From positions 1,798,001 through 1,862,000 of the forward strand of contig CADCXD010000005.1 of assembly GCA_902806575.1 (NCBI GenBank): DNA of 64,000 bases. Direction: 5' to 3'. Positions 45,346 to 56,283 of the stretch are shown piece after piece. The notes under the pieces were generated by a model. The model ran no database searches. It was not told where the DNA came from and saw nothing but the letters and a program-made list of their open reading frames with translations. Position 1 is the first letter of the stretch. Each line of letters starts with the position of its first letter. Origin of the DNA: Jackrogersella multiformis (lineage: Eukaryota > Ascomycota > Sordariomycetes > Xylariales > Hypoxylaceae). The position numbers and the translations under genes were made by a program.

Positions 45346-48130
45346 TTATTCCCACCTCTGCCACTCCCTTCTAGCCCGGTCCACTTCGTTGTCAACCCAC
45401 GCCACGCCCAAGATTTGCCTATCGAGTCCCACGATCCTCGCGTGGTATTCCTGCTCCTTGGCCCTACGCTCCCTGATCTTATGTTCGAGATACTTCATGT
45501 CGCTATGCCGCACGGCCCACTTGAGTATGCTGCGCATGCGCTCGGAGTATAGCTGGCAGCCGGCCAGAGGGAGTTTCTGGGGGTTCTTGTGAAAGTTGGC
45601 TGCGAGAGAGCTGTTGTCGCTCTGGATCATCGGCCAGACCACTTCGCCGAAGCATTCCTCGCACACCGTGAAATGCGGGATCGACCGCATTATATACCAC
45701 TTGTTATTGCGAACCGGGGTTTCGCGGGCACACTCGGGAACCTCCGTCAGACCGCGGATCCTATCGGCTAGGGCCTGGACATCTGGCGTGTTCTTGGTGA
45801 TGAGGGCCTTGTCGGATGCCGCCTCCAGAAGGTCGAAGTAGAACAAGAACCGACGCTCGTTCTCTTGGTGCATAGCACAGACACCTCTCGTGGGCTCGGC
45901 CGGAGAGTCCATGGGGACGAAAAGACCTGTTAGGTTTGGAAGCAATACTTCGACGGTCTTCGCACACGTATAGCAGACGTTGAAGCTTTCGATGGGGTAG
46001 GTCGAACGAGGATCTTTGACGGAGTACCAGATCCGAGCGGTTTCCCTGGCTCCCGTACAAGGCTGACTCTTAGCGGCGACGTTTGCGATATTTCGAAACA
46101 AGGCCAAATCCGCCTTCCCGTATTTTCCAGTCAGGAAGTATGCCATGTGGTAATACCGCGAAGTCCCAAAGTCGCAGGCAAGCGGCCGGTCTGCCGCTCG
46201 GAACGGCGCTGGAACGAAGTGGTGCGCAAATTCAGTGTTGGCAAATGTGGCTCCGTAGCATGACGGGCAGATATTGAAGTTGTCACAGCGAGGAAGCATC
46301 AGCCAATCGACATATCCCGCAGCAGCTTTCCTGCGAGGGCAGCGATTCATATCCGGGAGCTCACCGGCTTGGACCTCGTCAAGATATCGTCTGTACGAAG
46401 TGATGGGTTGGTTTGTGCTAGTGAAATCCTTTAGCGAGCTTGATTCCAGCGTTTGTCGACCGTATCTCTGTGGACTCGATGACAAAGATGATGTAGAGGA
46501 ACGTGGTCCTGACGGAACAGGCCCTGTTCTGGGCGGTGGAAGTATTCCTGACTTGCGAAGGTCGATGGGAGAACCCAAGTTGATATTCGCCGCGGTGGCC
46601 GCTGCAACCACAGCTGGAATTGCAATTGGAGCAGAAGAGTTCAACAGGGATTTTGGTGTGGAGGTGCGGGATAATGATGGCCTAGAACGCTGCTCGTTTC
46701 GAGAAAACCTCACATCTTTGGGAAATGTAGCGCTCCGTGGACTGGGAGATGTCGAATCCTTTTCATAGACCTGAGATACCCTCGGAGACGGGAGTGGGGA
46801 GGGGCCGCGAGATCTTCGCTGTTCAATTGATCTTGGTTCTGCTGTTGGGGATTGAGGGTAAGGTTTTGTATCAGACACCACTGATTCTTGTCGACGGTGA
46901 GAATGTACCTGATGCGGAACCTCCTCGTCGCTTGAGTAGAAGGATTCAACGTAGGGAGATTTCCGTCTCTCCGTAGAGTTTGATGAAATTTGAGATAATG
47001 TATCCCGTTCAGACCGTGCATAAATATTCCGATCTACTCTAGGAGATTGAGGCTCGGTTTTCTGGCGGCGGTGCTTCTCATAGTCTGCTTTTGAGGATGC
47101 TCTCAAATGTTGAGGGGAATCCGCAGTTGAGCGCCGTTTGTGATGTGTAGGACTTGTCGACTTAGTCAACTTGAGAATCTTGTCTTTATTTCTTCTGTCA
47201 TCACGAGGGGTCTTCTCGTACTGAACATTGGGATGAGCTGAGCGGTTGCGGGTTTCGGTGTAAGGACTTGATCCACCCTGATAGTATGCTCGGTCTCTTC
47301 CTCTGCTAGCATGTTCTATGACATCTGGCGATAACATATTCCCATCTTGGAACCGAGAGCTGAGGCGAGGGGAGAAATAATCATCGTCAGCTTTGTCAGA
47401 CCTCGCTGAAGATTGTGGTCTCCTTGTCTCAGATAGCTGCGGCTCAGGTCTAATGTCGGTGACGATAGTTGGTAGATGATCAAGTTTGTTACGGCGCTTC
47501 TCATGATTTGGCTGTTCGTCCCGCTTCCTCTCAGGCTCATCCTCATAAGGCGTGCGCGCATCATACTTGCGGCCTGTGTTCGCCTCATAAGAAGTAAGTT
47601 CTGGGTCAGGTTTGGGATCCCTGGACTTAGGTCGCTTCGGCAGTGTCTTTTCACTGCGCGAGGAATCGTCGGAAGAGTCAGTCGGGGTAGAAACTAAAAC
47701 GAAGCGCCTCTCTGGATTATATTCGTGTACGGGGAGGAGAATTGGGTACTGCTCAGGATCTCCCCGGTGTATCGGCTCCTCGCTAGGTACCGTGGAAACC
47801 GTGGGCCGATATTCTTTTGCGAGTGACTCGGACTCATCCTCGACATACGGAGATGGAGGATGGTTGCGCGGACGGCCGACGTTACTAGGTAACTTACGCG
47901 GCGTCACATTTACATAGGAGGATTGACTCGATGTGGTGCTCGAAGTGAAACTGCATTATTTGTTACGTCTTAGCAAGCGGCTCTACTCTTGTTTATAGGG
48001 ATTCATCTGACGAGGCTCTGTTCAAAAGAACTTAAGCTCATGCAACTTACACCCTTGAATCCGGGCTTCTAGCCCTAGAATTCGGCCAATAGCCTTGTCG
48101 TAGAAAGGCATCAATGTCGACATCAACCAT
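45346..48130 (-). CDS. Large Ser/Arg-rich protein with three CxxC modules
   Basis: Two exons, 48130..48051 and 47950..45346, with a 100-nt intron, give 894 aa. The small first exon begins MVDVDIDAFLRQGYWPNSR and joins through GT|T to FTSSTTSS. Residues ~30-520 are disordered and rich in Ser, Arg, Pro, Glu and Lys. From ~535 a folded-looking region contains three similar segments, FNICPSCYGATF, FNVCYTCAKTVEVLLP and FTVCEECFGEVVWP, each preceded 10-25 residues upstream by an aromatic pair such as DW, IWY or KWY. Additional Cys/His residues (RCPRR, CDF, CAMHQ) could complete zinc sites. The C-terminus is a charged helix ending WQRWE. Related hypothetical proteins are widespread in filamentous ascomycetes as far as I recall, sometimes labelled Ser/Arg repetitive matrix proteins. 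No function is known to me. Confidence 0.82.
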
Positions 48131-48965
48131 GTTGACAAAATTTGAACGATTTTATTGGGAGATTATTTCTGGAACATGGCAGGTAGGCTCTGCGGACTTG
48201 GGGGAAGAGTGTAGTAGATATTCAATTCAGACGCCCTGCTTCTCAGCCTGCCTCGCCAGCTCCGAACAAAAGTCGCTGACCCAGGCTCAGCTCTATTTAA
48301 GAGCTGCAGGATAGCACACAAGCAAGCAGGCAGGCAATAAACAAAGTACGTGAAATTTAACTGCTGGAAACAATATCTTGTAGCATTAGGAAACTTATGT
48401 AAATTCCCGAAGGCGGGAGCCGGCTGTGGACTGTTCGTAATTAATTCCACGGGAGGGGAGGATAAAGATAACACTTGATTCTGTGAAGTAGCGTCTTAAA
48501 AGAGTTGGTCTAGAGCGGTTTAAAGACGTCAAGTGACTAGTGAGGCAGTGTCTTAATAATTGATGACCCCCAAAGCGCCTCAAGGTCAGTGGCTTCGGAC
48601 CTTACCGCTCCCACGCTTCTCGCCCTCAACACTTCGATCTTAAGCTGCTGTGACACTGAACCAAGACAGTCTAGCTAATGACGAAAATAATGTAAAGCTA
48701 TCCCTAAGTAAGTACCGTGAATTAGGTATATTCGCCGCATGCTCGATAGCCTTGCTACTGCATCTCGTATGCAGTCTTGCGAATGGAATAGGGAGCGGGT
48801 GGGAAGCAGGGGGTGGTTTTCCTTCGAACTCGTCGAAAGGATGCAAATCATATCTGGTCCAGCTTAGATGAACCGGTGTCATCGCCCCTCGCTAATCCTA
48901 ACTAGGCAGCCCAAGCTGAGGGACACCTGCTCCGCAGCGATGGAGCAGATCCATACTGGCTTGGC

Positions 48966-49001
48966 TGTGAGCCTGTAAGCCTGTGAGCCTGTGAGCCTGC
49001 G
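48966..49001. repeat. 9-bp tandem repeat
   Basis: About four units of GTGAGCCT(G/GTAA) in a row (GTGAGCCTGTAAGCCTGTGA and onwards) in the gene-poor interval. No coding context. Confidence 0.7.
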
Positions 49002-52000
49002 ACGGCTCTATTTCCATGATGTCGTACTGCATATATGCATAACACTTTAATATGCACGTACACCTCATAATAATAAGACCCTTCTCGCCCGGGTACACAC
49101 CGTACAAACAGATCAAGGTGTGTGCGTACATCCACCGACCCTGAACCCGGGCGTTGAGCAGTAGGTTCGCACACGAACCCGTGAACCGGAGGCGAGTTCG
49201 TCGATATGCTATCGCCCGAGGACGTAATATTTGTGTCCGTTACCTCGTCGCTTCGTGTACGCCTTAGGTAGGCAGAACATGATCGAGATTGAGCAGCATT
49301 GTCAGTTTCCTGCCATAACCTGTGCTATCGATGGATTTTAGGTTGCCTTAACATCTTGGTAGGCGATGTTGTACTGCACGCCTTTCGTAAGGAGTATCAC
49401 CTTGACGAGAGGGGTGATCAGCGAGATGGAAGACGACAATGGCTTTGAGCCTCGGTTACGAGCTCTGCTGTTTGAATGATAACTTGCTTGTTCATGGCAC
49501 CTCGCATGAGAGAAAAGTGATTCTCCACATTCATCATATAATTGACAGCACCCTCCGTGTGAACAGAGCGGTGGTGATAAACTAAAATCAGGTTGAGGAA
49601 TGAGTATCATTACCGAGTAGGGCGACTTGCAGACTGACCTCGAAATCAAGTTCAAACGTAATAATAACGAAACATGACTTAATTGATCGGTTTCCATGCC
49701 CATATCTCGTGCCGTCGAAGGGAGCTTTTGGCGTAGAAGGCGTGAAAGTGAGGTAGGTAGCTTTTTCTTCTTTCATTTCAGATGTCTCCCACACAGCTCC
49801 CACGTAACTGAGGGTCCCTGCGGGTTACTATGCAGCCCAAAACTCCGACGTCACACTTATGCGACGACTTCTTGCTGCAGAAGCGCGAGGCAGCGCCCTC
49901 TTATTCTGTACCGCTACCCAAAGTTTCACTGCATTCCATTTTTAAACCCAGGCAACCTTAGATATAACTTTCATAATCGTCAAGGTGACATAGAAATATC
50001 GCGAAGACACACTATTCGCCGCGACGCACATCCCGACATCATGCAGCTCAATATCGGCGATATCGAGATTCCGCTGCGCTGGGACCTCTCAAAAGCTTCA
50101 AATACCGCAGCAATTCGCGTAATGAAGATCGATGATTGCCACACTTTTTATTTCCCAGTCCTTAGAAAGGCAATCAACCTAGCAAATCGAAAGGTTCGGC
50201 CGTGAGATGCCTCTGCAGAATGGCGCCACCCTCTCTATCGCACGTGTGAGGCTGTAGATCTAGTCATACAACTTCGATTAGCTCAAGACCGCGTCAACCG
50301 GCCCGGTTTATTAAGACGACCAATCTGAGATGGCCAACGAAGAAGATCGCCGAGCCCTGAAGCCGAACTGTCATCGTTCCCCTGAGGATCAATATGAAGT
50401 TCAACACCACGCTAGCTGATACAAGTACGATTGCACTTCCAATCCACGTTTCGTGTCTGGATGTAGATCCGATGAGGATTCTGTTTGTAACATCTCCAAG
50501 GACTCGAAATAGCCGACACGGGCATCATGAGAGAAGCTATTGGGCGAGGCCTTGTTTGCTGTGAGTCTCACAAGAGCACGTAGCGAGGAGGCAGCAATAG
50601 GCGTGGTTTGCTGATGAATGTTGTGAGCCCATTGAAGCTCTCAAACTATGTGGAACGCTGCGAGAGATCCCATTCATCGACGTGACGGCCCTATCAACAC
50701 ATAAATCAGACTGAAAGAAGCAGTAAATCGGGACACGTGTGGGGAAGATATTGCACTAAAACACCGCGTACATATAACACATTACGCGTCGACATTGTAG
50801 AGAGGATAACGAAGACACCAAAGTGTCATTTGATGAACAATAGGCTGCCTCGTATGGTGCTGTACTACAATGCCGAGTTGCTAGTGTTGCAGGGGAGCAG
50901 GCACGCGAAGAGGTTACCACGCAAAGCAAAAAACTTGTGGTGGCAAACATGCCCGCTTTAAGCGCGCTCGTTGATGATATTGACACTACGGTAGAGAAAC
51001 ATGAGTCTCCCTCCCAATCCAACGATACACCGAGGGACATACCTATTAGGTCCGGCTACTATTTCGTGATATTGCTTGGCATAAATAGGACAGCTCAGCG
51101 CCACTACTGCTGTGCTCTCTCCCATGATCTGTCAAATAGAAGCTAGAAGTAAAGTCATTCTTCATCAGAAGTAACTCGATTACCATGACGGCCATGGCTT
51201 TGTTGATGATGAATGGACAGAGGCCGGGTTGTCCCCTTTTCACAAGACAGAAATATGTTTTGGGATCTTTTCTTTTCCTTTTATTTTATTTTAGCAGGCA
51301 ACTCTGACTAGCACTAGATGTAATATGCTAAGTTTAGCCGTATAGAAAATTAAATAGATTCCGATATGTACTGATGGATTTGCCTGCCTTCTACGATAGG
51401 AGACCTGTCATCATAGGCGAGAATGATGGGCTATAGGGCCAACCGTAACGAGCTTCTAATAGTAGTAGATCTTAGTAGTAGAAGTAGATCCCAGCGGTAG
51501 CAAGATGCTGACTGTAACTGTCTATACCGTAGCACCGAGGCAGCTGATGAAAGACGAGTGTGGATACACATACAAGAGCGACGGCATCGCGATGTCATCC
51601 GAGAAGCTGTAGAAACTTGAAAGGGCTTGGGGATTATCGCCGAGAAGAAAATGTCCACGGCAGATAGACAACAGCAAACTGGATCTGTGTATAGAAGCTC
51701 TCCCAATGAATCTTCGTATAGACATAAACCCCGTAGTTATTGAATGCGTAAGCCCGATCCGATAACAGAAGCTGCAACTGTCCGGCTAAGCAGCATCATG
51801 ATGATCTAAAAAGTCGATCTATCCATCCCCGGAGGTTTGAATCGACGCGGAAAGAACTTGTTACCAGCTCGGATCTAAATATTAGTGCCAGATTACTGAC
51901 TGTTTGATCCGAAAAAAGGACACGCGGTCAAGTAACGGATTCCGTTAGATTAGTTACCGTCAACCGGACGCCGGACGCGTGGCAGGCCATTGTAGGACGA

Positions 52001-52938
52001 CATCGCCGAGATTGATGTGGCAAACGGCACGGTCCGTTACAGACGGGTTTCAATACATATGCGAGAGCGATGCCCTATATGTATAGCGATATCCCACATG
52101 GGGTAGATATATGACATATGGATATTAGGACCTTGTATTGATATTTAGGTCTGTCATCCGGAGGTGTCAGATGAGTTGTAAAGATGAAAGTTCGGGACGG
52201 GGCTTGAAAGTTTAGACGAGTCTCCATAAGGCGAGCTTGTATGTCCTTGTATTGCATATCCTGTTAAAACCTTTGTTCAAAGCGGGTGGTTGAGGTGATA
52301 CCTAAAGTGAATATATAGATAAATGCATACCATTTATTCATTGTCGAATAAGGTACAAGTTGACTTCTGTCTGGTATTTTGATCATGGGTACCTAGGTAG
52401 GTATTTAATTAATTTACTATTGGAATATTATGTTAATGTATGGAAGTGATTTCAAGTAAATCCCCGTGACACTGATAATTAGTATAAATTCGTTATATCC
52501 ATTACGTTTGATGTCTCGCCGGCTACGTAGGGCTGTCCAACATGATCGAGTTGTACTTTGCCCACCTAGGGAGCTTTGATTCAGGAGACAGAAGAGACTG
52601 CGAAGAGATAGACTACGGGTTTACTATAGAATACCTCCAGCTACTAAATAAGACTAATACACCAAGATATAGGACATATTAGGGTCAATTCCGACTTAGG
52701 TACATTGCTACTCCTAGCTTTAACCTTCTAGAAGATATAGGCAAATTTTGGCACAATTAAATCACATAAATCACTAACAAACCAAAATTATACGTAATGT
52801 TTATTTGTGTTCTCGCATTTAAAGTAATAAGACTACCTAGCTCTCTTCTGAGTACTAGTTAGTACCGAGTTTTGTAAACGAAAAGTGGGTATTGGTAGAG
52901 TAAACGATGCTCCAACGACAAGAAAAAGAGAAAGAAGT

Positions 52939-52966
52939 ATGTAGGTAGGTAGGTAGGTATGTGTAT

Positions 52967-52997
<31 letters not shown>
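52939..52997. repeat. Compound (GTAG)n(GT)n microsatellite
   Basis: Five GGTA/GTAG units run directly into about eighteen GT-rich dinucleotide units, interrupted only by two ATs. It lies 200 bp beyond the stop codon of the GAS2-domain gene. A likely polymorphic marker. Confidence 0.9.
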
Positions 52998-53000
<3 letters not shown>

Positions 53001-53205
53001 TGCACGAGGCCTATGATGCAAGGTCGCCTGCTCCAAAAAACCGTTCAACACCGGGCCTAGAAGCTACCGAACCGAACACCCCTTTTCCGGGTTTCTCGAT
53101 GGGATACTCCTCACTCCTCCGACGATCAAAGCAGCCTGTAGACTCCCCCCTGACACAGTTCCTTTGGAGATCAAAAGTTCGTCGTTACGGGCCGTAAAGA
53201 TACCC

Positions 53206-56200
53206 CTAGTTCTTCCTGAACAGTCGTTTCGTACCTCCGACTTTACCCATCTCACCGAACTTCGTGTCAGGTCGTTGCTCTGGAGGAGCCACCCGCTCAC
53301 CGCTAGCAATGCGGACCTTCTCCTTCACACTCTCCACCCAAGCTCGGCTCTCGTCGCTCATGTCTACCCTCTTTCCCTTTCCCTTCGGACCAGCAAGCCC
53401 AAGAGCGCTGTCTTCCTCATCCCACTCCACATGCGACGAGGCACGCGACCTCGCCGACGTCTCCGAAGATGGCGTATCTGATTCTTGCTTGGTATTAGAG
53501 AACGGTGTTTTCGGGCGCTTCGCGCCCCCTTCTTCGCCCAGACTCCTTCTAGTCTTCCGGACTACAAGGGGGGGTGCAACTGGTGATTCCAAGGCAGAAC
53601 CGGGCCGGCTTGATGGACTCGATCCGAGGCCATTTGGCACAGATGATGCATCACGTGCATCCCTGATATCTACCTTCCCTTCGCCTTTGGACCGCGAACT
53701 ATGATGTACCGCATACTCCCGAAGGTATTCGCCCAAGTCAGCCCATCCACCCCCGATTCGAACCATTACTCTCTCCCCCTTCTCTCCAACGGAGCGAATG
53801 AGCAGTTTAAGCGGAGGTTCGCCCGTAGAACGCGACAAGTGATAGACCCTGATTCCTTGGCTGCTTTTTGTCCTCGGACGCGGGTCTCTCGCTGGTGCTA
53901 ACATGAACGAAGGAGTTCCACTGCGAGAGAATGGGGTTCCGGCACGCGAAGATAAACTGGAATTACTTCGTCGTGCAAGGTCCGAGGTTTTGGATCTAGG
54001 TCGCGAAGGAAGCTGAAAGTCCGGCGGGTTCAGATTAACCCCAGGTGTCCTCTTGAACCGGATCTTAGCGGGGACCGACTCGAGGATATCACTGATTTGT
54101 TGATGAAGTTGCTCATCCTCACTGATAGAGCTTACTGTGCTCATGCGGCCTGGACTACCGATCTGACTCTCATACTCAAATGAAGCATCAGCATCGAAGA
54201 CTTCAGGAAGCTCAAAGGGGCTCCGGGGTGGGGTGCTGCCTGCCTCTGGTAACGATGCTATCTCGGGGATATCCTTAAAAGTGACCGAGGTAGATCGAGT
54301 CTTGTAACGCAAAGGCGGTGAGCTGGGTGGGCTGATAGCGTCGCTTGAGAATGGCTCGTCGGGATCCGGCAAACGTGGCAGATCTGGCTCCATAGATCCT
54401 TCTCTGGAGAGCATATTATCGGAATAGCCGAGGAAGCTGGTAGGAGGACCATGTATGACAGTAGAGGCCATAGAATCTCTGCTACCTTTATGCCCAACGA
54501 ATCGTGGAGGGGGCAAGTCAAGCTCTTCCTCTTCTTCATCTACCGGTTCTAGAATTGAAGGTTCCAAAACCGAGGATTCGAACTCGTCGACGAAAAATGG
54601 CTCCGTTTCAACAGCTGCATCCTGCTTCTTGAGTTCTTGGAAAGGGCTCCGGATGATATTCCGGTCAACTTCACCCAGCACAGGACTTGTCCGATCACTT
54701 TCAGTTGTCTGCACGAGTTCGGATTTATCGCGCGTCTGACTACGAGGTTGCTTGGACCAAGATAAGCGTGGAGCATCGCGCAAAACACTGGTTGGCCTTG
54801 AGTTCGGCATTTTGAGTGCTACAGGTCGTTTCTCATTGGCACCATCATAACTGAAGCTTGGGTCCTTAACCGCAGCTCCCGAGTTGATATCACGTGGGTG
54901 TGCTGCAACTGAGGTTGGTCCCGGGATGTTTCTACTTGGTTTATCAACGCGAAGTTTTACTCCACCTCGTTGAGAGGATTCGACAGGTTCCATTTTAGGG
55001 AGATCGGGGCTAGCGTCTAGATCTCCGACTGGTCTGCTTTCTTGAGAATAGTTGGACGGTGTCGGAGACGAGGCAAATTGTTCGAAGTCGGATGGCTCCG
55101 GTAAATCCATGGTCGGACTCGGGGAATGGATCTGTATCTTTGGTCGAGGTGTTTCCGGTTCTGCTCGAGACATAGGCTCAGGAGAGGCTTCGAACGAGCC
55201 ATCCCTCTCGCCCGCTAGAACCTTTTGCTCCGCAGTTGTTTCCCATACCGCGTAATCTCGTTCGATGGCTTCCATGCGGTCCAACCACTCATCCGGCAAA
55301 GTATCCATCGACCCCTCTAGTGAGTCAAGCATATAATCTAAAGCTCGACCAGGTTTCGTCACTTTCTGCTGTATGACGCGCTTCATGACATCGAAATCCG
55401 TTCTTGAAAGACTCAGCGAGTTGTCTTTTATTCTAACTTCATCCCGAGTCGATCTTGTAGGACTGGATTCTGGCGATTTGATAGCGCTCCAGCCAGAACG
55501 TAAGGCAAACTCGGCATCAGTAATCATTACAAGTAGGGACGGAACCTTCCGCAGAACGAGTAACCGCATAGTCCATGTATTTAGCATTCTTGTCAGCCTG
55601 GATAGGTTAGGCAATGCTTGTATGGTGATGGCGGTAACAACCGCAGTCAAATCCTCCATCTTCGCAAACATGGAGGTAGACATAACTGATGATTGGTCGG
55701 CTTCGGAAAAGGGGCTGCTGGGTCGTGAAAGTGGCAAGATATGGTTGTGTAGAACCTGACTCTTAATCTCCTCTAGATCTAGATCATCCAAATCCCGCTG
55801 GATCTGCTCGAGCCGTTTTTCATAGCGGTCCATATCGGTAGCGCGTAGGCTACCGCAATAATCGGTATCATATGGCAAGTCGGTTTCGGGTAGCTTGCCG
55901 TTGCGATCGCTACCCGGTGCCTCCGGTTCGAATAGCTTTCTTCTCTTGGCAGGAGGCATCTCGAACCCGGCAGAAGTGGTATTCTTAGGCCAGACCCAGC
56001 TGGAGAGCTCCTCGAGCCAATCGCGTATCTTTTTTGAAGCAATTGCCGTTCTCATGGTAAAGGCCTGCTCGGAGACCGAGGCTTGGTCCATACATGTTTT
56101 CAAAGGTCCGGTGGGAGCGCGAAGAGCATCGACTGCGAGTTTGGGCGAAAGTAGGGAGAGCAGATCATCACCTAGACGGTGCTGATGCTGATGACGAGAC

Positions 56201-56283
56201 GGGGATTGCGAACTCGTGCGCAGGTGTCGTCGAACGGCGCTTCGAGAGCCGGTGGGCGTAGATACGCGTTTTTGGTCGGCCAT
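53206..56283 (-). CDS. GAS2/GAR-domain protein, probable microtubule linker
   Basis: A single uninterrupted ORF of 1025 aa. The N-terminal ~340 residues look folded and helical (e.g. KKIRDWLEELSSWVWP, the LEQIQRDLDDLDLEEIKSQ coil, LNTWTMRLLVLRKVPSLLVM, WLDRMEAIERDYAVWE). Residues ~340-810 are disordered, Ser/Pro/Asp-rich, with many SP/TP sites suitable for proline-directed kinases. At ~815-857 a compact segment reads IRVYHLSRS, PLKLLIRSVGEKGERVMVRI and GGGWADLGEYLREY, matching the GAS2-related (GAR) domain signature VMVRVGGGW. In animals the GAR domain binds microtubules (Gas2, spectraplakins). The C-terminus is charged and ends TKRLFRKN. No calponin-homology domain accompanies the GAR domain, unlike animal Gas2. 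A cytoskeletal or spindle/nuclear-positioning role is inferred from the domain alone. Confidence 0.83.
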   Translation of the reverse strand: MADQKRVSTPTGSRSAVRRHLRTSSQSPSRHQHQHRLGDDLLSLLSPKLAVDALRAPTGPLKTCMDQASVSEQAFTMRTAIASKKIRDWLEELSSWVWPKNTTSAGFEMPPAKRRKLFEPEAPGSDRNGKLPETDLPYDTDYCGSLRATDMDRYEKRLEQIQRDLDDLDLEEIKSQVLHNHILPLSRPSSPFSEADQSSVMSTSMFAKMEDLTAVVTAITIQALPNLSRLTRMLNTWTMRLLVLRKVPSLLVMITDAEFALRSGWSAIKSPESSPTRSTRDEVRIKDNSLSLSRTDFDVMKRVIQQKVTKPGRALDYMLDSLEGSMDTLPDEWLDRMEAIERDYAVWETTAEQKVLAGERDGSFEASPEPMSRAEPETPRPKIQIHSPSPTMDLPEPSDFEQFASSPTPSNYSQESRPVGDLDASPDLPKMEPVESSQRGGVKLRVDKPSRNIPGPTSVAAHPRDINSGAAVKDPSFSYDGANEKRPVALKMPNSRPTSVLRDAPRLSWSKQPRSQTRDKSELVQTTESDRTSPVLGEVDRNIIRSPFQELKKQDAAVETEPFFVDEFESSVLEPSILEPVDEEEEELDLPPPRFVGHKGSRDSMASTVIHGPPTSFLGYSDNMLSREGSMEPDLPRLPDPDEPFSSDAISPPSSPPLRYKTRSTSVTFKDIPEIASLPEAGSTPPRSPFELPEVFDADASFEYESQIGSPGRMSTVSSISEDEQLHQQISDILESVPAKIRFKRTPGVNLNPPDFQLPSRPRSKTSDLARRSNSSLSSRAGTPFSRSGTPSFMLAPARDPRPRTKSSQGIRVYHLSRSTGEPPLKLLIRSVGEKGERVMVRIGGGWADLGEYLREYAVHHSSRSKGEGKVDIRDARDASSVPNGLGSSPSSRPGSALESPVAPPLVVRKTRRSLGEEGGAKRPKTPFSNTKQESDTPSSETSARSRASSHVEWDEEDSALGLAGPKGKGKRVDMSDESRAWVESVKEKVRIASGERVAPPEQRPDTKFGEMGKVGGTKRLFRKN

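Larger units (their letters stand above)
48131..53205. other. 5 kb gene-poor interval
   Basis: No supported gene. The plus-strand frame 49696-50205 is open for 170 codons and its end (from 50041, MQLNIGDIEIPLRWDLSK) looks coding-like, but I recognise no family and downstream frames are full of stops, so a relic is more likely than a gene. The remainder shows no domain, LTR or tRNA. An exact TACCTAGGTA is at 52390. Confidence 0.45.
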
